Positions 53,885 through 62,806 of a DNA stretch of 64,000 nucleotides are shown here, in pieces. Position numbers and translations under genes: made by a program. Location of the stretch: the NCBI GenBank assembly GCA_902582735.1, contig CACHTB010000002.1:1-64000 (forward strand), in the 5' to 3' direction. The notes under the pieces are model-generated. The model was not told where the DNA came from. It searched no databases and was given only the letters and a program-made list of their open reading frames with translations. The stretch's first letter is position 1. Every line of letters starts with the position of its first letter. The stretch is from an uncultured Pelagibacteraceae bacterium. Its GTDB lineage: Bacteria > Pseudomonadota > Alphaproteobacteria > Pelagibacterales > Pelagibacteraceae.

Positions 53885-54491
53885 GAATAAAATTTTATTT
53901 ATAAAAATTTTGCTGTTCTTTCTAGTGCACATAAACGCAAGCGCAATAGAAAAGGTATTATTATTTGGAGATAGTTTAATGGCAGGTTATGGTTTACCTA
54001 AAGAGCAACATTTATCCTTAGTTTTAGAAAATAATCTTAAGAGTGATGGATTAAATATTGAAGTAATAAACGGTAGTGTTTCTGGAAGCACCTCATCTGG
54101 TGGATTAAATAGAGCTGAATGGAGCTTATCAGAATCTGGTATTGATCTAATAGTACTGAGTCTAGGTGCAAACGATATGCTTAGAGGTATCAAACCAAAC
54201 GAGACAGAGAAAAATTTAGAGGAAATTATTAAGATTGCCAAAAATAAAAAAATCGAAATTATATTAGCGGGAATTGTTGCCCCTACTACACATGGGGCTA
54301 AATATAAAAAACAATTTGATCAGATTTATCCAAAGTTATCAAAAAAATACAGTCTTCCATTTATTCCTTTTTTACTGGAAGGTGTTGCCTTAAAAGCTGA
54401 TCTAAATCAACAAGATGGAATTCATCCTAACAAAGAAGGCACTATTGTTATAAGTAATACAATACAAAACAAGATTTTAGAAAACTATTAA
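53883..54491 (+). CDS. tesA: Arylesterase/thioesterase I, SGNH hydrolase
   Basis: Signal peptide, VLLFGDSLMAGYGL, LSLGANDMLRG, DGIHPN; ATG at 53883, ORF-track start 53682 is too long. Confidence 0.93.
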   Translation: MNKILFIKILLFFLVHINASAIEKVLLFGDSLMAGYGLPKEQHLSLVLENNLKSDGLNIEVINGSVSGSTSSGGLNRAEWSLSESGIDLIVLSLGANDMLRGIKPNETEKNLEEIIKIAKNKKIEIILAGIVAPTTHGAKYKKQFDQIYPKLSKKYSLPFIPFLLEGVALKADLNQQDGIHPNKEGTIVISNTIQNKILENY

Positions 54492-54508
54492 AATCAACTT
54501 TTTAATAT

Positions 54509-55510
54509 ATGAAAAAAAAATATCATCATTTAGAAAATGGAACATTTCGAAATCCAGAGGGTTCAAAAGTTAAAGATATAAATTTTAATTGGTCATTTAA
54601 AGTATTTAATAAAGAAAAAAAGAAAATAGATATGACACTTCCTTCTGAACATGTTGTTAAAAAAGAGAAAGTTTTATCTGACTTGAAAAACTTTAAAAAC
54701 GAAGATTATGTTGCCTGGATAGGTCACGCAACTTTTTTAATGAAATTTGGTGAAACAACTATAATAACAGATCCAGTTTTTTCAAAAAATGCCGGACCTC
54801 TATTTTTTGGACCTAAAAGATTCACTAAACCTGCTTTAAAGTTAAATGAAATTCCTAAAATAGATGTTTTTTTACTTACTCATAACCATTACGATCACCA
54901 GGACATGACCACTATAAGAAAATTTCCTTTTAAAGATGTTAAAGTTCTAACTCCTTTAAAACTAGGAAAATATTTTATTAAGAATAGTTACAAAGATGTG
55001 AATGAAATGGATTGGTATGAACAAATTGAAATAGGAGATGACATTAAAATTACTTTTTTGCCTGCAGTCCATTGGTCAAAGAGAGGTCTTACAGATACAA
55101 ATAAAACCTTGTGGGGAAGTTATTTAATCGATTATAAAGGAAAAAAAATTTTATTTGCCTGTGATACAGGTGTTGGGAAAATTTATAAAGAGTTAGGGGA
55201 AAAATATGGTCCGATTGAATTAACATTTATTAACATTGGAGCATACAATTTTTATCCTATGGCTTCCGTTAAAGACTCGTCCTCTTACCATACAAATCCT
55301 GAAGAAGCTCTTAGTTTAGCTAGAGACTTAAAAAGTAAAAAAGTAATTGGAATGCATTGGGGTACTTTTGTTTTGTCATTAGAACCTATAGCGGAACCAC
55401 CTTTAAGGTTTAAAGATAATGCAACTAAGTATGGTTTTAAAAGAAATGACGCAATTATTTATAAAATTGGAGAGTTTAAGTTACTTAAAGATCTTATAGA
55501 TTTTAACTAA
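54509..55510 (+). CDS. MBL-fold metallohydrolase (NAPE-PLD/UlaG-like)
   Basis: AWIGHATFLMKFGETTIITDPVF, LLTHNHYDHQD, PAVHWSKRG, GMHWGTF. Confidence 0.93.
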   Translation: MKKKYHHLENGTFRNPEGSKVKDINFNWSFKVFNKEKKKIDMTLPSEHVVKKEKVLSDLKNFKNEDYVAWIGHATFLMKFGETTIITDPVFSKNAGPLFFGPKRFTKPALKLNEIPKIDVFLLTHNHYDHQDMTTIRKFPFKDVKVLTPLKLGKYFIKNSYKDVNEMDWYEQIEIGDDIKITFLPAVHWSKRGLTDTNKTLWGSYLIDYKGKKILFACDTGVGKIYKELGEKYGPIELTFINIGAYNFYPMASVKDSSSYHTNPEEALSLARDLKSKKVIGMHWGTFVLSLEPIAEPPLRFKDNATKYGFKRNDAIIYKIGEFKLLKDLIDFN

Positions 55511-56567
55511 TTTTTTGCATTATCCAAAGTCCGTTCTGATTTAAAAAAAATAGTTTTCCACTTATGGGGTGAATTTGTATATCTCTGATACGTCCAATCT
55601 TGTTCTTAAATATCACTTCTTCCTTAACGTTTGATATGTCATTAAAATCTAACTTACGTAACGATTTGTCTTTCAAAGATGTTATTAATGCTTTCCCATT
55701 CCACTCTTTAAACTCTTTACCTTTGTAAATTGTGATTGCGCTAGTTGCTATCGAGGGAACCCAATATTGAATTGCTTTTGTAAACCCTGGTTTCCATTTA
55801 GGTCCGATTGGTGTCCCAGAATAGTTTGTTCCTCCCCAACCAAGAATTTTCCAACCATAATTTTCTCCTTTTTTTGCTTCACCAAACCAATCTCCTCCTT
55901 TAGCACCATGATTACTCATATAAACTTTTCCGTCAAAGGGTGAAACAGTTAGTCCTTGCGGATTTCTAATACCAATTTGATAAATTTCAGGTAACCAGTT
56001 GGGTTTTCCATCAAATTTAGGATTATCATTTGGAATACTTCCATCTAAATGAATTCTGATTATGCTACCTGGATGTTTTGATGCATCTTGTGCAATCATG
56101 CCTTTACCTCTTTCACCAGCTGATGCGAAAAGATAATTATCTTTGATAGCTAACCTTGAGCCAAAATGATAGCCTGAATTTATGGGTGGATTAGCTTGGA
56201 ATATATTTTTAAATTCTAATTTTTTTTTATTTAGATTTGCTAAAGCTATCGAAGTACTAGTTTTTGAATTTCCTCTATTCTCTGTATATGAAATCCAAAT
56301 TTTATTGTCTTTATGTAAAATATCAAGTAAGCCTCCTTGTCCATCCTCTAAAAAATTAAGATTGTGCTCAACATTGATAACTTGATTATTAATTATATTT
56401 ACAATTTTTATGAGACCACTTTTTTCGGTTATTATTATTTCGTTGTTATTTAAAAAAGAAGATCCCCATGGATTATTCAAATCTGTAACTTTAATGATTT
56501 TATAATTTTCTGAACTAGCTTTTGAAAATGAGAGAATAAAAATAAATAGAAAAAAAAATTTTTTCAC
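55503..56567 (-). CDS. PQQ-dependent sugar dehydrogenase-like (glucose/sorbosone dehydrogenase)
   Basis: LNNPWGSSFLNNNEIIITEKSG, GHFGSRL-like GYHFGSRLAI, YQIGIRNPQGLTVSP, NYGWKILGWG; likely GTG start at 56567. Confidence 0.9.
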   Translation of the reverse strand: MKKFFFLFIFILSFSKASSENYKIIKVTDLNNPWGSSFLNNNEIIITEKSGLIKIVNIINNQVINVEHNLNFLEDGQGGLLDILHKDNKIWISYTENRGNSKTSTSIALANLNKKKLEFKNIFQANPPINSGYHFGSRLAIKDNYLFASAGERGKGMIAQDASKHPGSIIRIHLDGSIPNDNPKFDGKPNWLPEIYQIGIRNPQGLTVSPFDGKVYMSNHGAKGGDWFGEAKKGENYGWKILGWGGTNYSGTPIGPKWKPGFTKAIQYWVPSIATSAITIYKGKEFKEWNGKALITSLKDKSLRKLDFNDISNVKEEVIFKNKIGRIRDIQIHPISGKLFFLNQNGLWIMQKIS

Positions 56568-56568
56568 T

Positions 56569-57279
56569 TTAGGATAGTTTTGATCTTCCACCGTCGACCG
56601 CAATAACTTGACCTGTGACCCAAGAACTTTCATCTGTGATTAAAAATTTTGCAAGTGAAGCAGAGTCTTTCCCTTCTCCAATTCTTTTAAGAGGATGTGC
56701 TTTAGCAATTCCCTCTGCTAGGACTTTATTCTTTAACATTGGTTCAGCTATTTTTGAATTTGTTAAACTAGGTGCAATACAATTAACTCTGATATTTGGA
56801 GCAAATTCAGCAGCTAATGACACAGTAAGTCCCTCAACAGCTGCTTTTGTTGATGCAATTATTGAGTGATTAGTAAAACCCCTTTGAGCTGCAACTGTTG
56901 AAAATAGTACTATTGACCCCTTATTTTTTTTTAATGACTCTTGGTACCCTTTTATTAAATCTATTGCAGAGTAAAGATTAAGCTTCATACATTTGTTTAA
57001 ATCTGTTTCGGTTACCATCCTGAATGGCTTCAGATCAATTGAACCAACGCAGTATGCTATACCTTTAACATCCTCTATGTCTGACTTTAATTTTTTTTCA
57101 AAACCATCATTTAATACGTTGACTATAGAATAATCGCAGTTAAATTTTTCAGATAAAGATTTGGTCTGATCTTCATCTCTACCCACTAGGTGAATTTCTT
57201 TACCCGCTGAGTATAACTGTTCTGCTAAATTAGATCCTATTGATCCTGTTGCACCAACTATTAAATATTTATCTGACAT
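56569..57279 (-). CDS. SDR family oxidoreductase
   Basis: LIVGATGSIGSNLAEQL, S139-like STVAAQRGFTNHSIIASTKAAVEGL, SSWVTGQVIAVDGG. Confidence 0.95.
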   Translation of the reverse strand: MSDKYLIVGATGSIGSNLAEQLYSAGKEIHLVGRDEDQTKSLSEKFNCDYSIVNVLNDGFEKKLKSDIEDVKGIAYCVGSIDLKPFRMVTETDLNKCMKLNLYSAIDLIKGYQESLKKNKGSIVLFSTVAAQRGFTNHSIIASTKAAVEGLTVSLAAEFAPNIRVNCIAPSLTNSKIAEPMLKNKVLAEGIAKAHPLKRIGEGKDSASLAKFLITDESSWVTGQVIAVDGGRSKLS

Positions 57280-57307
57280 ATTTTTTTTGAAGGGTTATAT
57301 ATAGGTT

Positions 57308-58801
57308 ATGAAATTATTTTTTCTACTAGGAAACCAACTATTTGACGAAAAATACTTAGAAAAGTTTAAAAAAGACCATATTTTTTATATGGCTGAGGAT
57401 TTTCAACTTTGCACTTATGAAAAACACCATAAAAATAAAATTTTGCTGTTTCTCTCGTCCATGCGGTCGCATGCAGACAGATTAAAAAAAAGTGATTTTA
57501 AAATTGAATACTCATCTATAGAAGAGAAAACATTTAAGTTGGACTACACTGAAAAATTAAAAAAAATTATAAAATCAAAAAAAATTACTGAAATTTCTAG
57601 CTTCGAAATTGAAGATAAATTTTTTGAAAAAAAAATAAGTCAGTTCACCAAAAAAGAAAATATCAAGTGGAATATTGTTCAATCACCAATGTTTTTGAAT
57701 TCGAGACAAAATTTTAAAAAATATTTATCAAAATCAAAAAAACCTTTTATGGCTGTCTTTTATAAAGATACACGAAGAGAGTTAGACATTTTGATAAAAA
57801 AAGACGGAACCCCCGAGGGAGGAAAGTGGAGTTTTGATGAAGATAATAGGAACAAACTACCTAAAAATATTTCAATTCCAAAATTTCCAAAAATAAAAGA
57901 GACATCTCATACAAAAAAATTAAAACACATCATTGAAAAATACTTTAAAGATCATCCTGGTAATGTGGAAAACTTTTGGTTTGCAACTGAATATGAAGAT
58001 GTTGTTAAACTATTAAATTTTTTTATTAAAGAAAAATCTAATCTGTTTGGCGATTATGAAGATGCTGTTGATCAAAAAGATAATATCTTATTTCACAGTG
58101 CTTTAAGTCCTTATTTAAATTTAGGATTAATTACTCCTGAACTTATATTGAAAAAAATTCTAGATTTTCATAAGAAAAATAAAATTAGATTAAATTCATT
58201 AGAGGGATATATCCGTCAAGTAATAGGGTGGAGAGAATTTATGAGAGGTATTTATCAAAGTTATTCTAATGAAATGGAAACGAGAAACTTCTTTAAACAA
58301 AATAGAAAAATGAAAAAAAGTTGGTACGATGGATCAACTGGCCTTCCACCATTAGATTACGCAATCAAAAACGCGTTAAAATATGGATGGTCACACCACA
58401 TAGAGAGATTAATGATTTTGTCTAATATTATGAACCTTTGTGAAATTAAACCTAACATCGTTTATAAATGGTTTATGGAAATGTTTGTTGATTCATCTGA
58501 TTGGGTAATGGTTCCAAATGTTTATGGTATGGGCTTGTTTAGTGATGGAGGTATTTTTGCAACCAAACCTTACATTTGTGGATCCAGTTATTTTATGAAG
58601 ATGATGGACTTTAAAAAAGGAGAATGGTGCAACACAATGGATGGTTTGTACTGGAGGTTTATCAATAGGAATAGAAATTTTTTTTTAAAAAACCCAAGAT
58701 TGTCGATGATGGTGAGAATTTTTGATAAAATGAAAGCTGAAAGAAAAAAACTCATATTAGCCGAGGCAGAAAAATTTATAAAACAAAATACAATCCAGTG
58801 A
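57308..58801 (+). CDS. Cryptochrome/photolyase, FeS-BCP (prokaryotic 6-4 photolyase)-related
   Basis: FFLLGNQLF, FWFATEYEDV, EGYIRQVIGWREFMRGIYQSY, HHIERLMILSNIMNLCEIKP, DWVMVPNVYGMGLFSDGGIFATKPY. Confidence 0.93.
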   Translation: MKLFFLLGNQLFDEKYLEKFKKDHIFYMAEDFQLCTYEKHHKNKILLFLSSMRSHADRLKKSDFKIEYSSIEEKTFKLDYTEKLKKIIKSKKITEISSFEIEDKFFEKKISQFTKKENIKWNIVQSPMFLNSRQNFKKYLSKSKKPFMAVFYKDTRRELDILIKKDGTPEGGKWSFDEDNRNKLPKNISIPKFPKIKETSHTKKLKHIIEKYFKDHPGNVENFWFATEYEDVVKLLNFFIKEKSNLFGDYEDAVDQKDNILFHSALSPYLNLGLITPELILKKILDFHKKNKIRLNSLEGYIRQVIGWREFMRGIYQSYSNEMETRNFFKQNRKMKKSWYDGSTGLPPLDYAIKNALKYGWSHHIERLMILSNIMNLCEIKPNIVYKWFMEMFVDSSDWVMVPNVYGMGLFSDGGIFATKPYICGSSYFMKMMDFKKGEWCNTMDGLYWRFINRNRNFFLKNPRLSMMVRIFDKMKAERKKLILAEAEKFIKQNTIQ

Positions 58802-58923
58802 AAAAACAAAATCTACCTTCTAAAATATGCCCAATATGTAAAAGATCATTTGCTTGGAGACGAAAATGGAAGTTGAACTGGGAACGAGTTAAATATTGTT
58901 CTAAAAAGTGTTCGAGATCTTAA
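58798..58923 (+). CDS. DUF2256-like small zinc-ribbon-type protein (41 aa, GTG start)
   Basis: Hand translation MKKQNLPSKICPICKRSFAWRRKWKLNWERVKYCSKKCSRS; GTGA overlap with upstream photolyase; absent from the ORF track (too short). Confidence 0.88.
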   Translation: MKKQNLPSKICPICKRSFAWRRKWKLNWERVKYCSKKCSRS

Positions 58924-58924
58924 G

Positions 58925-59149
58925 TTAGCAGCAAGAACAACTACTTTTTTTTTCTTTTACCTTTACAGGATTATCTTTTTCTATTTTATTTTGAATATTT
59001 TTAGATTCTTCAAAAGCTTTTTTCTTTAAAATTTTATCCTCGATATACGCATACAATGAACTTAAACCAAGTTTAGAAGCCCTTTTTTCTTCGTAGGCTC
59101 TTCTTCCTTTTAAGTTTTCAATAATTTCTAATATTTGAGTATTATTCAT
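58925..59149 (-). CDS. Small hypothetical protein with CxCC tail
   Basis: 74-aa ORF ending ...KVKEKKSSCSCC, immediately downstream of the photolyase-like gene on the same strand. Confidence 0.65.
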   Translation of the reverse strand: MNNTQILEIIENLKGRRAYEEKRASKLGLSSLYAYIEDKILKKKAFEESKNIQNKIEKDNPVKVKEKKSSCSCC

Positions 59150-59179
59150 AGGATTTATTTATATCAGTTAAAATTTTTA

Positions 59180-60316
59180 TTACAAAACATACTCTATAAT
59201 TTTGGGAATATATTTTTTAAAATTAAAAAATCCTTTGTTACAATATTTCCATGCGTTTTGGTCAATATTTCTATACAAAAAATGTATCCCTAAATTATTC
59301 GAATTTAAAAAATCTAAATTCTCACCTATTGTTGGATATAAACCACAACAATTTTCAATATTTGTTATTTCACCAATGTTAATAATTTGACAATCAATAG
59401 ATTGATCTTTTAATCTTTTTTCTTGATCCTCAATTAACAGAGACTTAAATTTCAATAATTTCTCACTTAGCTTTATAGATCTATTATCATTGTTATTAGA
59501 AACTAAGTAAATTTTCTTAAAGTTTTTATCTTTAAAGTCAGTAATTTCAAACGAAAGATTATTTTCGAAAACCAACAGGTTTTTTTCTTCAACGTTTTGT
59601 GGGTTGGTAAAATTTTGTTTTACTATATTATAAGATTTTTCAGATACTTTAGGAGGAGCATTTTCATTTAATTTAATATTTTGAAATCTATTGTTAGTGA
59701 ATTTTTTAATATTCCATTCACTTGCTAGGTAATGTTTACCTTGAGTTTGAATACCCGCAACCCATCTCCATCCAAGAGTATTTGATGCAGCATCTCCATC
59801 AAAAAGATGCTGCATAAAAAATTCCGCACCTAATTGCCAAGGTAATTCTAAAGTAAAAATCCAAATACTAGCAAACCACATTCTTGTGTGATTATGTAAA
59901 TAATTATTCTCCTTAAGCTCGTTTACCCATTCGTTAAAGCAGTTTATATTTGTTTTTCCCTCTATAGCAGATAGATACTCTTGATTATTTTGAAACTCAT
60001 TTTTTATCTGATTTAATTCTAGAAGGTAATCGGTCCAAACATTAGGTCTTAATTCTAACCAACCTTTCCAATATGTTCGCCATAAAACTTCCTGAATAAA
60101 TTTTTCATTTTTTGAGAAAGAAAACTTACTTAGTGATTTTTGTATCACTTCTTTTTCATTAATTATCCCATGAGTTATATATGGTGATAAACAAGACACA
60201 TTTAACCTCTTTTCAGGTCCAAAATCAAAATTTCTTAGTCTAGAATATTCTGCTAGATTATTTTCAACAAAATTATCTAATTGATTTATGGCCTTAGCCC
60301 TTGAAGCTTCAAACAT
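59180..60316 (-). CDS. Photolyase/cryptochrome FAD-binding-domain protein lacking the N-terminal photolyase domain
   Basis: NVSCLSPYITHGII, KFIQEVLWRTYWKGWLE, NYLHNHTRMWFASIWIFTLELPWQLGAEFFMQHLFDGDAASNTLGWRWVAG. Confidence 0.9.
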   Translation of the reverse strand: MFEASRAKAINQLDNFVENNLAEYSRLRNFDFGPEKRLNVSCLSPYITHGIINEKEVIQKSLSKFSFSKNEKFIQEVLWRTYWKGWLELRPNVWTDYLLELNQIKNEFQNNQEYLSAIEGKTNINCFNEWVNELKENNYLHNHTRMWFASIWIFTLELPWQLGAEFFMQHLFDGDAASNTLGWRWVAGIQTQGKHYLASEWNIKKFTNNRFQNIKLNENAPPKVSEKSYNIVKQNFTNPQNVEEKNLLVFENNLSFEITDFKDKNFKKIYLVSNNNDNRSIKLSEKLLKFKSLLIEDQEKRLKDQSIDCQIINIGEITNIENCCGLYPTIGENLDFLNSNNLGIHFLYRNIDQNAWKYCNKGFFNFKKYIPKIIEYVL

Positions 60317-60325
60317 TGCTTTTAA

Positions 60326-60706
60326 TTATTTCGATTTTTTTTTCTTTAGACCTAATTTATCACTATGTCTTAACCTTAAAACAACAATCGCTCCAGCAAT
60401 TAACAAAATTGCAACTGCTTCGTAAACAAGTGCAGTAGGATCCATTTCTTTACCTTGTAAAATAATAAACCGGGCAAGAGCCGTTATCGCAATAAGCAAT
60501 GGAAGTGTAATACTAATAGACTGTTGGTTCCAAAAAACTCTAACCATTGCTAGTACCTCTAAGTAAAGAAACATTAAAAGCAAATCAGCTAATGTTACCA
60601 ACTGATTGGTGAACATATTTTTAATTTCTATGCCAACAGCAATAACAGTGCTTACTAAAATGATACACATTAAGGCTAATTGTAAGTTTTTTGTAATATT
60701 GTCCAT
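60326..60706 (-). CDS. PsiE-like membrane protein
   Basis: FLYLEVLAMVRVFWNQQSISITLPLLIAITALARFIIL. Confidence 0.75.
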   Translation of the reverse strand: MDNITKNLQLALMCIILVSTVIAVGIEIKNMFTNQLVTLADLLLMFLYLEVLAMVRVFWNQQSISITLPLLIAITALARFIILQGKEMDPTALVYEAVAILLIAGAIVVLRLRHSDKLGLKKKKSK

Positions 60707-61164
60707 TATTTACCTTTAGTAAATGGTAACCATTTTTCAAATGCTGATTTTAAAGGACCATCATATGGAATTGAATAAGAATTTGGATTCGGACTAGTTA
60801 AAACTTCAATACCTTTTGAAAAAATAAAGATAAATACTATTACAAAAACAATTACCATTATTTTAAAAGGATCAAAATTTTTTGTTTGAAAAACACTTGC
60901 AGACCTTGCTTCTGCTTTATGGAATTGTTTAAAAGTCATATAGACGGCAAATATTAATCCTATATGAGCTAAAAATAGACCAGCCCACCCAAATGCAAAA
61001 GTTGTATATGAAAAAACATATAAACTAAATACTGTAGTCCAAATAAAACTTAAAACTAATAAAATTTGTAGTCTAACTGTTTTAGGAAGTGCACGTAAAT
61101 CATTTTTACTATCATCAAATAAAATATTTGCAGCATCTCTCATCCAATTTTTAATTGATTCCAT
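60706..61164 (-). CDS. Hypothetical membrane protein
   Basis: Hydrophobic segments; overlaps start of the PsiE-like gene by one base. Confidence 0.7.
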   Translation of the reverse strand: MESIKNWMRDAANILFDDSKNDLRALPKTVRLQILLVLSFIWTTVFSLYVFSYTTFAFGWAGLFLAHIGLIFAVYMTFKQFHKAEARSASVFQTKNFDPFKIMVIVFVIVFIFIFSKGIEVLTSPNPNSYSIPYDGPLKSAFEKWLPFTKGK

Positions 61165-61224
61165 ATATTGAAGATATAATTTTTTAAAATTTAAACAAAT
61201 GCTAATTTGCCCTAAACTTTACTG

Positions 61225-62409
61225 TTAACGAAGCTTTTTTTTATGAAAATTGATAAATCTTTCAACGTTAGATTTATTAAATGACTTGTTCTCTTCAAAT
61301 GAAACTTTCTTCATTGAGTAAGCACTGCTATTAGTAACTCTTGATTGAATTGTAATATTCCCTTTATATAATTTAAGCTTGACTGCGCCGTTAACTTTAC
61401 TTCTTTTTAAATCAACAATTTTCTGAAGTTTAAATCTTTCTTTTGAATACCAGTAACCATTATAAATCAACTCTGCATATCTAGACATAATTCGATCTTT
61501 CTTATGCATGGTTACTTTATCTAAAGTAACAGACTCAATTGCTCTATGTGCATTAATTAAAAGAGTTCCACCAGGTGTTTCGTATACACCTCTAGATTTG
61601 ATGCCTAAAAATCTATTCTCAACTAAGTCAACCCTTCCAATTCCATTTTTACCAGCGAAATTATTAAGTTTTGACAGTAACTTAGCAGGTGACATTTTTT
61701 TTCCATTAATTCCAAAAGGATCACCATTTTTAAAATTTATAGTGACATAAGTTGGTCTATTTGGTGCTTTTTCAGGTGAAACAGTTCTTTGAAAAATAAA
61801 TTCCGGAGCCGAGTTTCTAGGGTTCTCCAAGACCTTTCCCTCTGTCGAGGTATGAAATAAATTATCATCTACAGAAAAAGGTGGTTCTCCTTTTTTATCA
61901 TTTGGAATTGGAATATTGTATTTTTTTGCGTAATTAATTAAGTCAGTTCTTGATCTTAATTTCCAAATTCTCCATGGAGCAATAATTTCTATATTTGAAC
62001 CAAAATAATGATAACCTAATTCAAACCTTATTTGATCGTTGCCTTTTCCTGTCGATCCATGAGATACTGCATAAGCTTTAAACTTCTTAGCAACTTTTAT
62101 TTGGTCTTTAGCAATTAAAGGGCGTGCAATTGATGTACCAAGTAAATAAACACCTTCATAAATTGCATGTCCTCTAATCATTGGGTAAATGTAATCTTTT
62201 ACAAAAATATCTTTTAGATCATTTATTATTATTTTTTTTACACCAAGTTTTTTTGCATTTTTAATAATTTTATTTTTATTTATTTCTTGGCCAATATCGG
62301 CGGTATAGCATATTACTTCTGCATCATAGTTTTCCTGAAGCCACTTTAAAATTATAGAAGTATCTAACCCTCCAGAATAGGCGAGCACTATTCTTTTTTT
62401 CGACTTCAT
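61225..62409 (-). CDS. argG: Argininosuccinate synthase
   Basis: VLAYSGGLDTSIILKWL, YAVSHGSTGKGNDQIRFELGY. Confidence 0.98.
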   Translation of the reverse strand: MKSKKRIVLAYSGGLDTSIILKWLQENYDAEVICYTADIGQEINKNKIIKNAKKLGVKKIIINDLKDIFVKDYIYPMIRGHAIYEGVYLLGTSIARPLIAKDQIKVAKKFKAYAVSHGSTGKGNDQIRFELGYHYFGSNIEIIAPWRIWKLRSRTDLINYAKKYNIPIPNDKKGEPPFSVDDNLFHTSTEGKVLENPRNSAPEFIFQRTVSPEKAPNRPTYVTINFKNGDPFGINGKKMSPAKLLSKLNNFAGKNGIGRVDLVENRFLGIKSRGVYETPGGTLLINAHRAIESVTLDKVTMHKKDRIMSRYAELIYNGYWYSKERFKLQKIVDLKRSKVNGAVKLKLYKGNITIQSRVTNSSAYSMKKVSFEENKSFNKSNVERFINFHKKKLR

Positions 62410-62413
62410 GATT

Positions 62414-62806
62414 TTATGTACAATTTTTTTTGGCTGAATTGTATGCTTTGGTAAAACCCATCAACGAATAATGATCAATTGTTTGAGATCCTGATTTATT
62501 ATATGCAGTAACCATAATTCTTGATGCTTTTTTCATTCTTTTTATAATTCTTTTTTCAATTTTATTGCTTGAAATCCATGCAAAATCTTCTTGTGCAATG
62601 TCAAACTTATATTTGGATTTTCCAGATGATGCTATGATTGAATTCTGGCTATTATATTCGTAACCAGATGTAGTGCTTACCTCATCTGAAATTTTATCAG
62701 TTGGCCTAAATGTAACAAATAATCTTGCCTCTCTATCTCCCTTTTTTGGAGATTGTAAAACAGGCTTTGATTGAGCAAAACAAATTTTTCCACCTGTATC
62801 TAACAC
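62414..62806 (-). pseudogene. IalB-like (invasion-associated locus B) protein, 5' end missing
   Basis: LDTGGKICFAQSKPVLQSPKKGDREARLFVTFRP...HYSLMGFTKAYNSA matches an IalB-type C-terminal part; no signal peptide; only a GTG start at the junction with ccmF. Confidence 0.7.
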
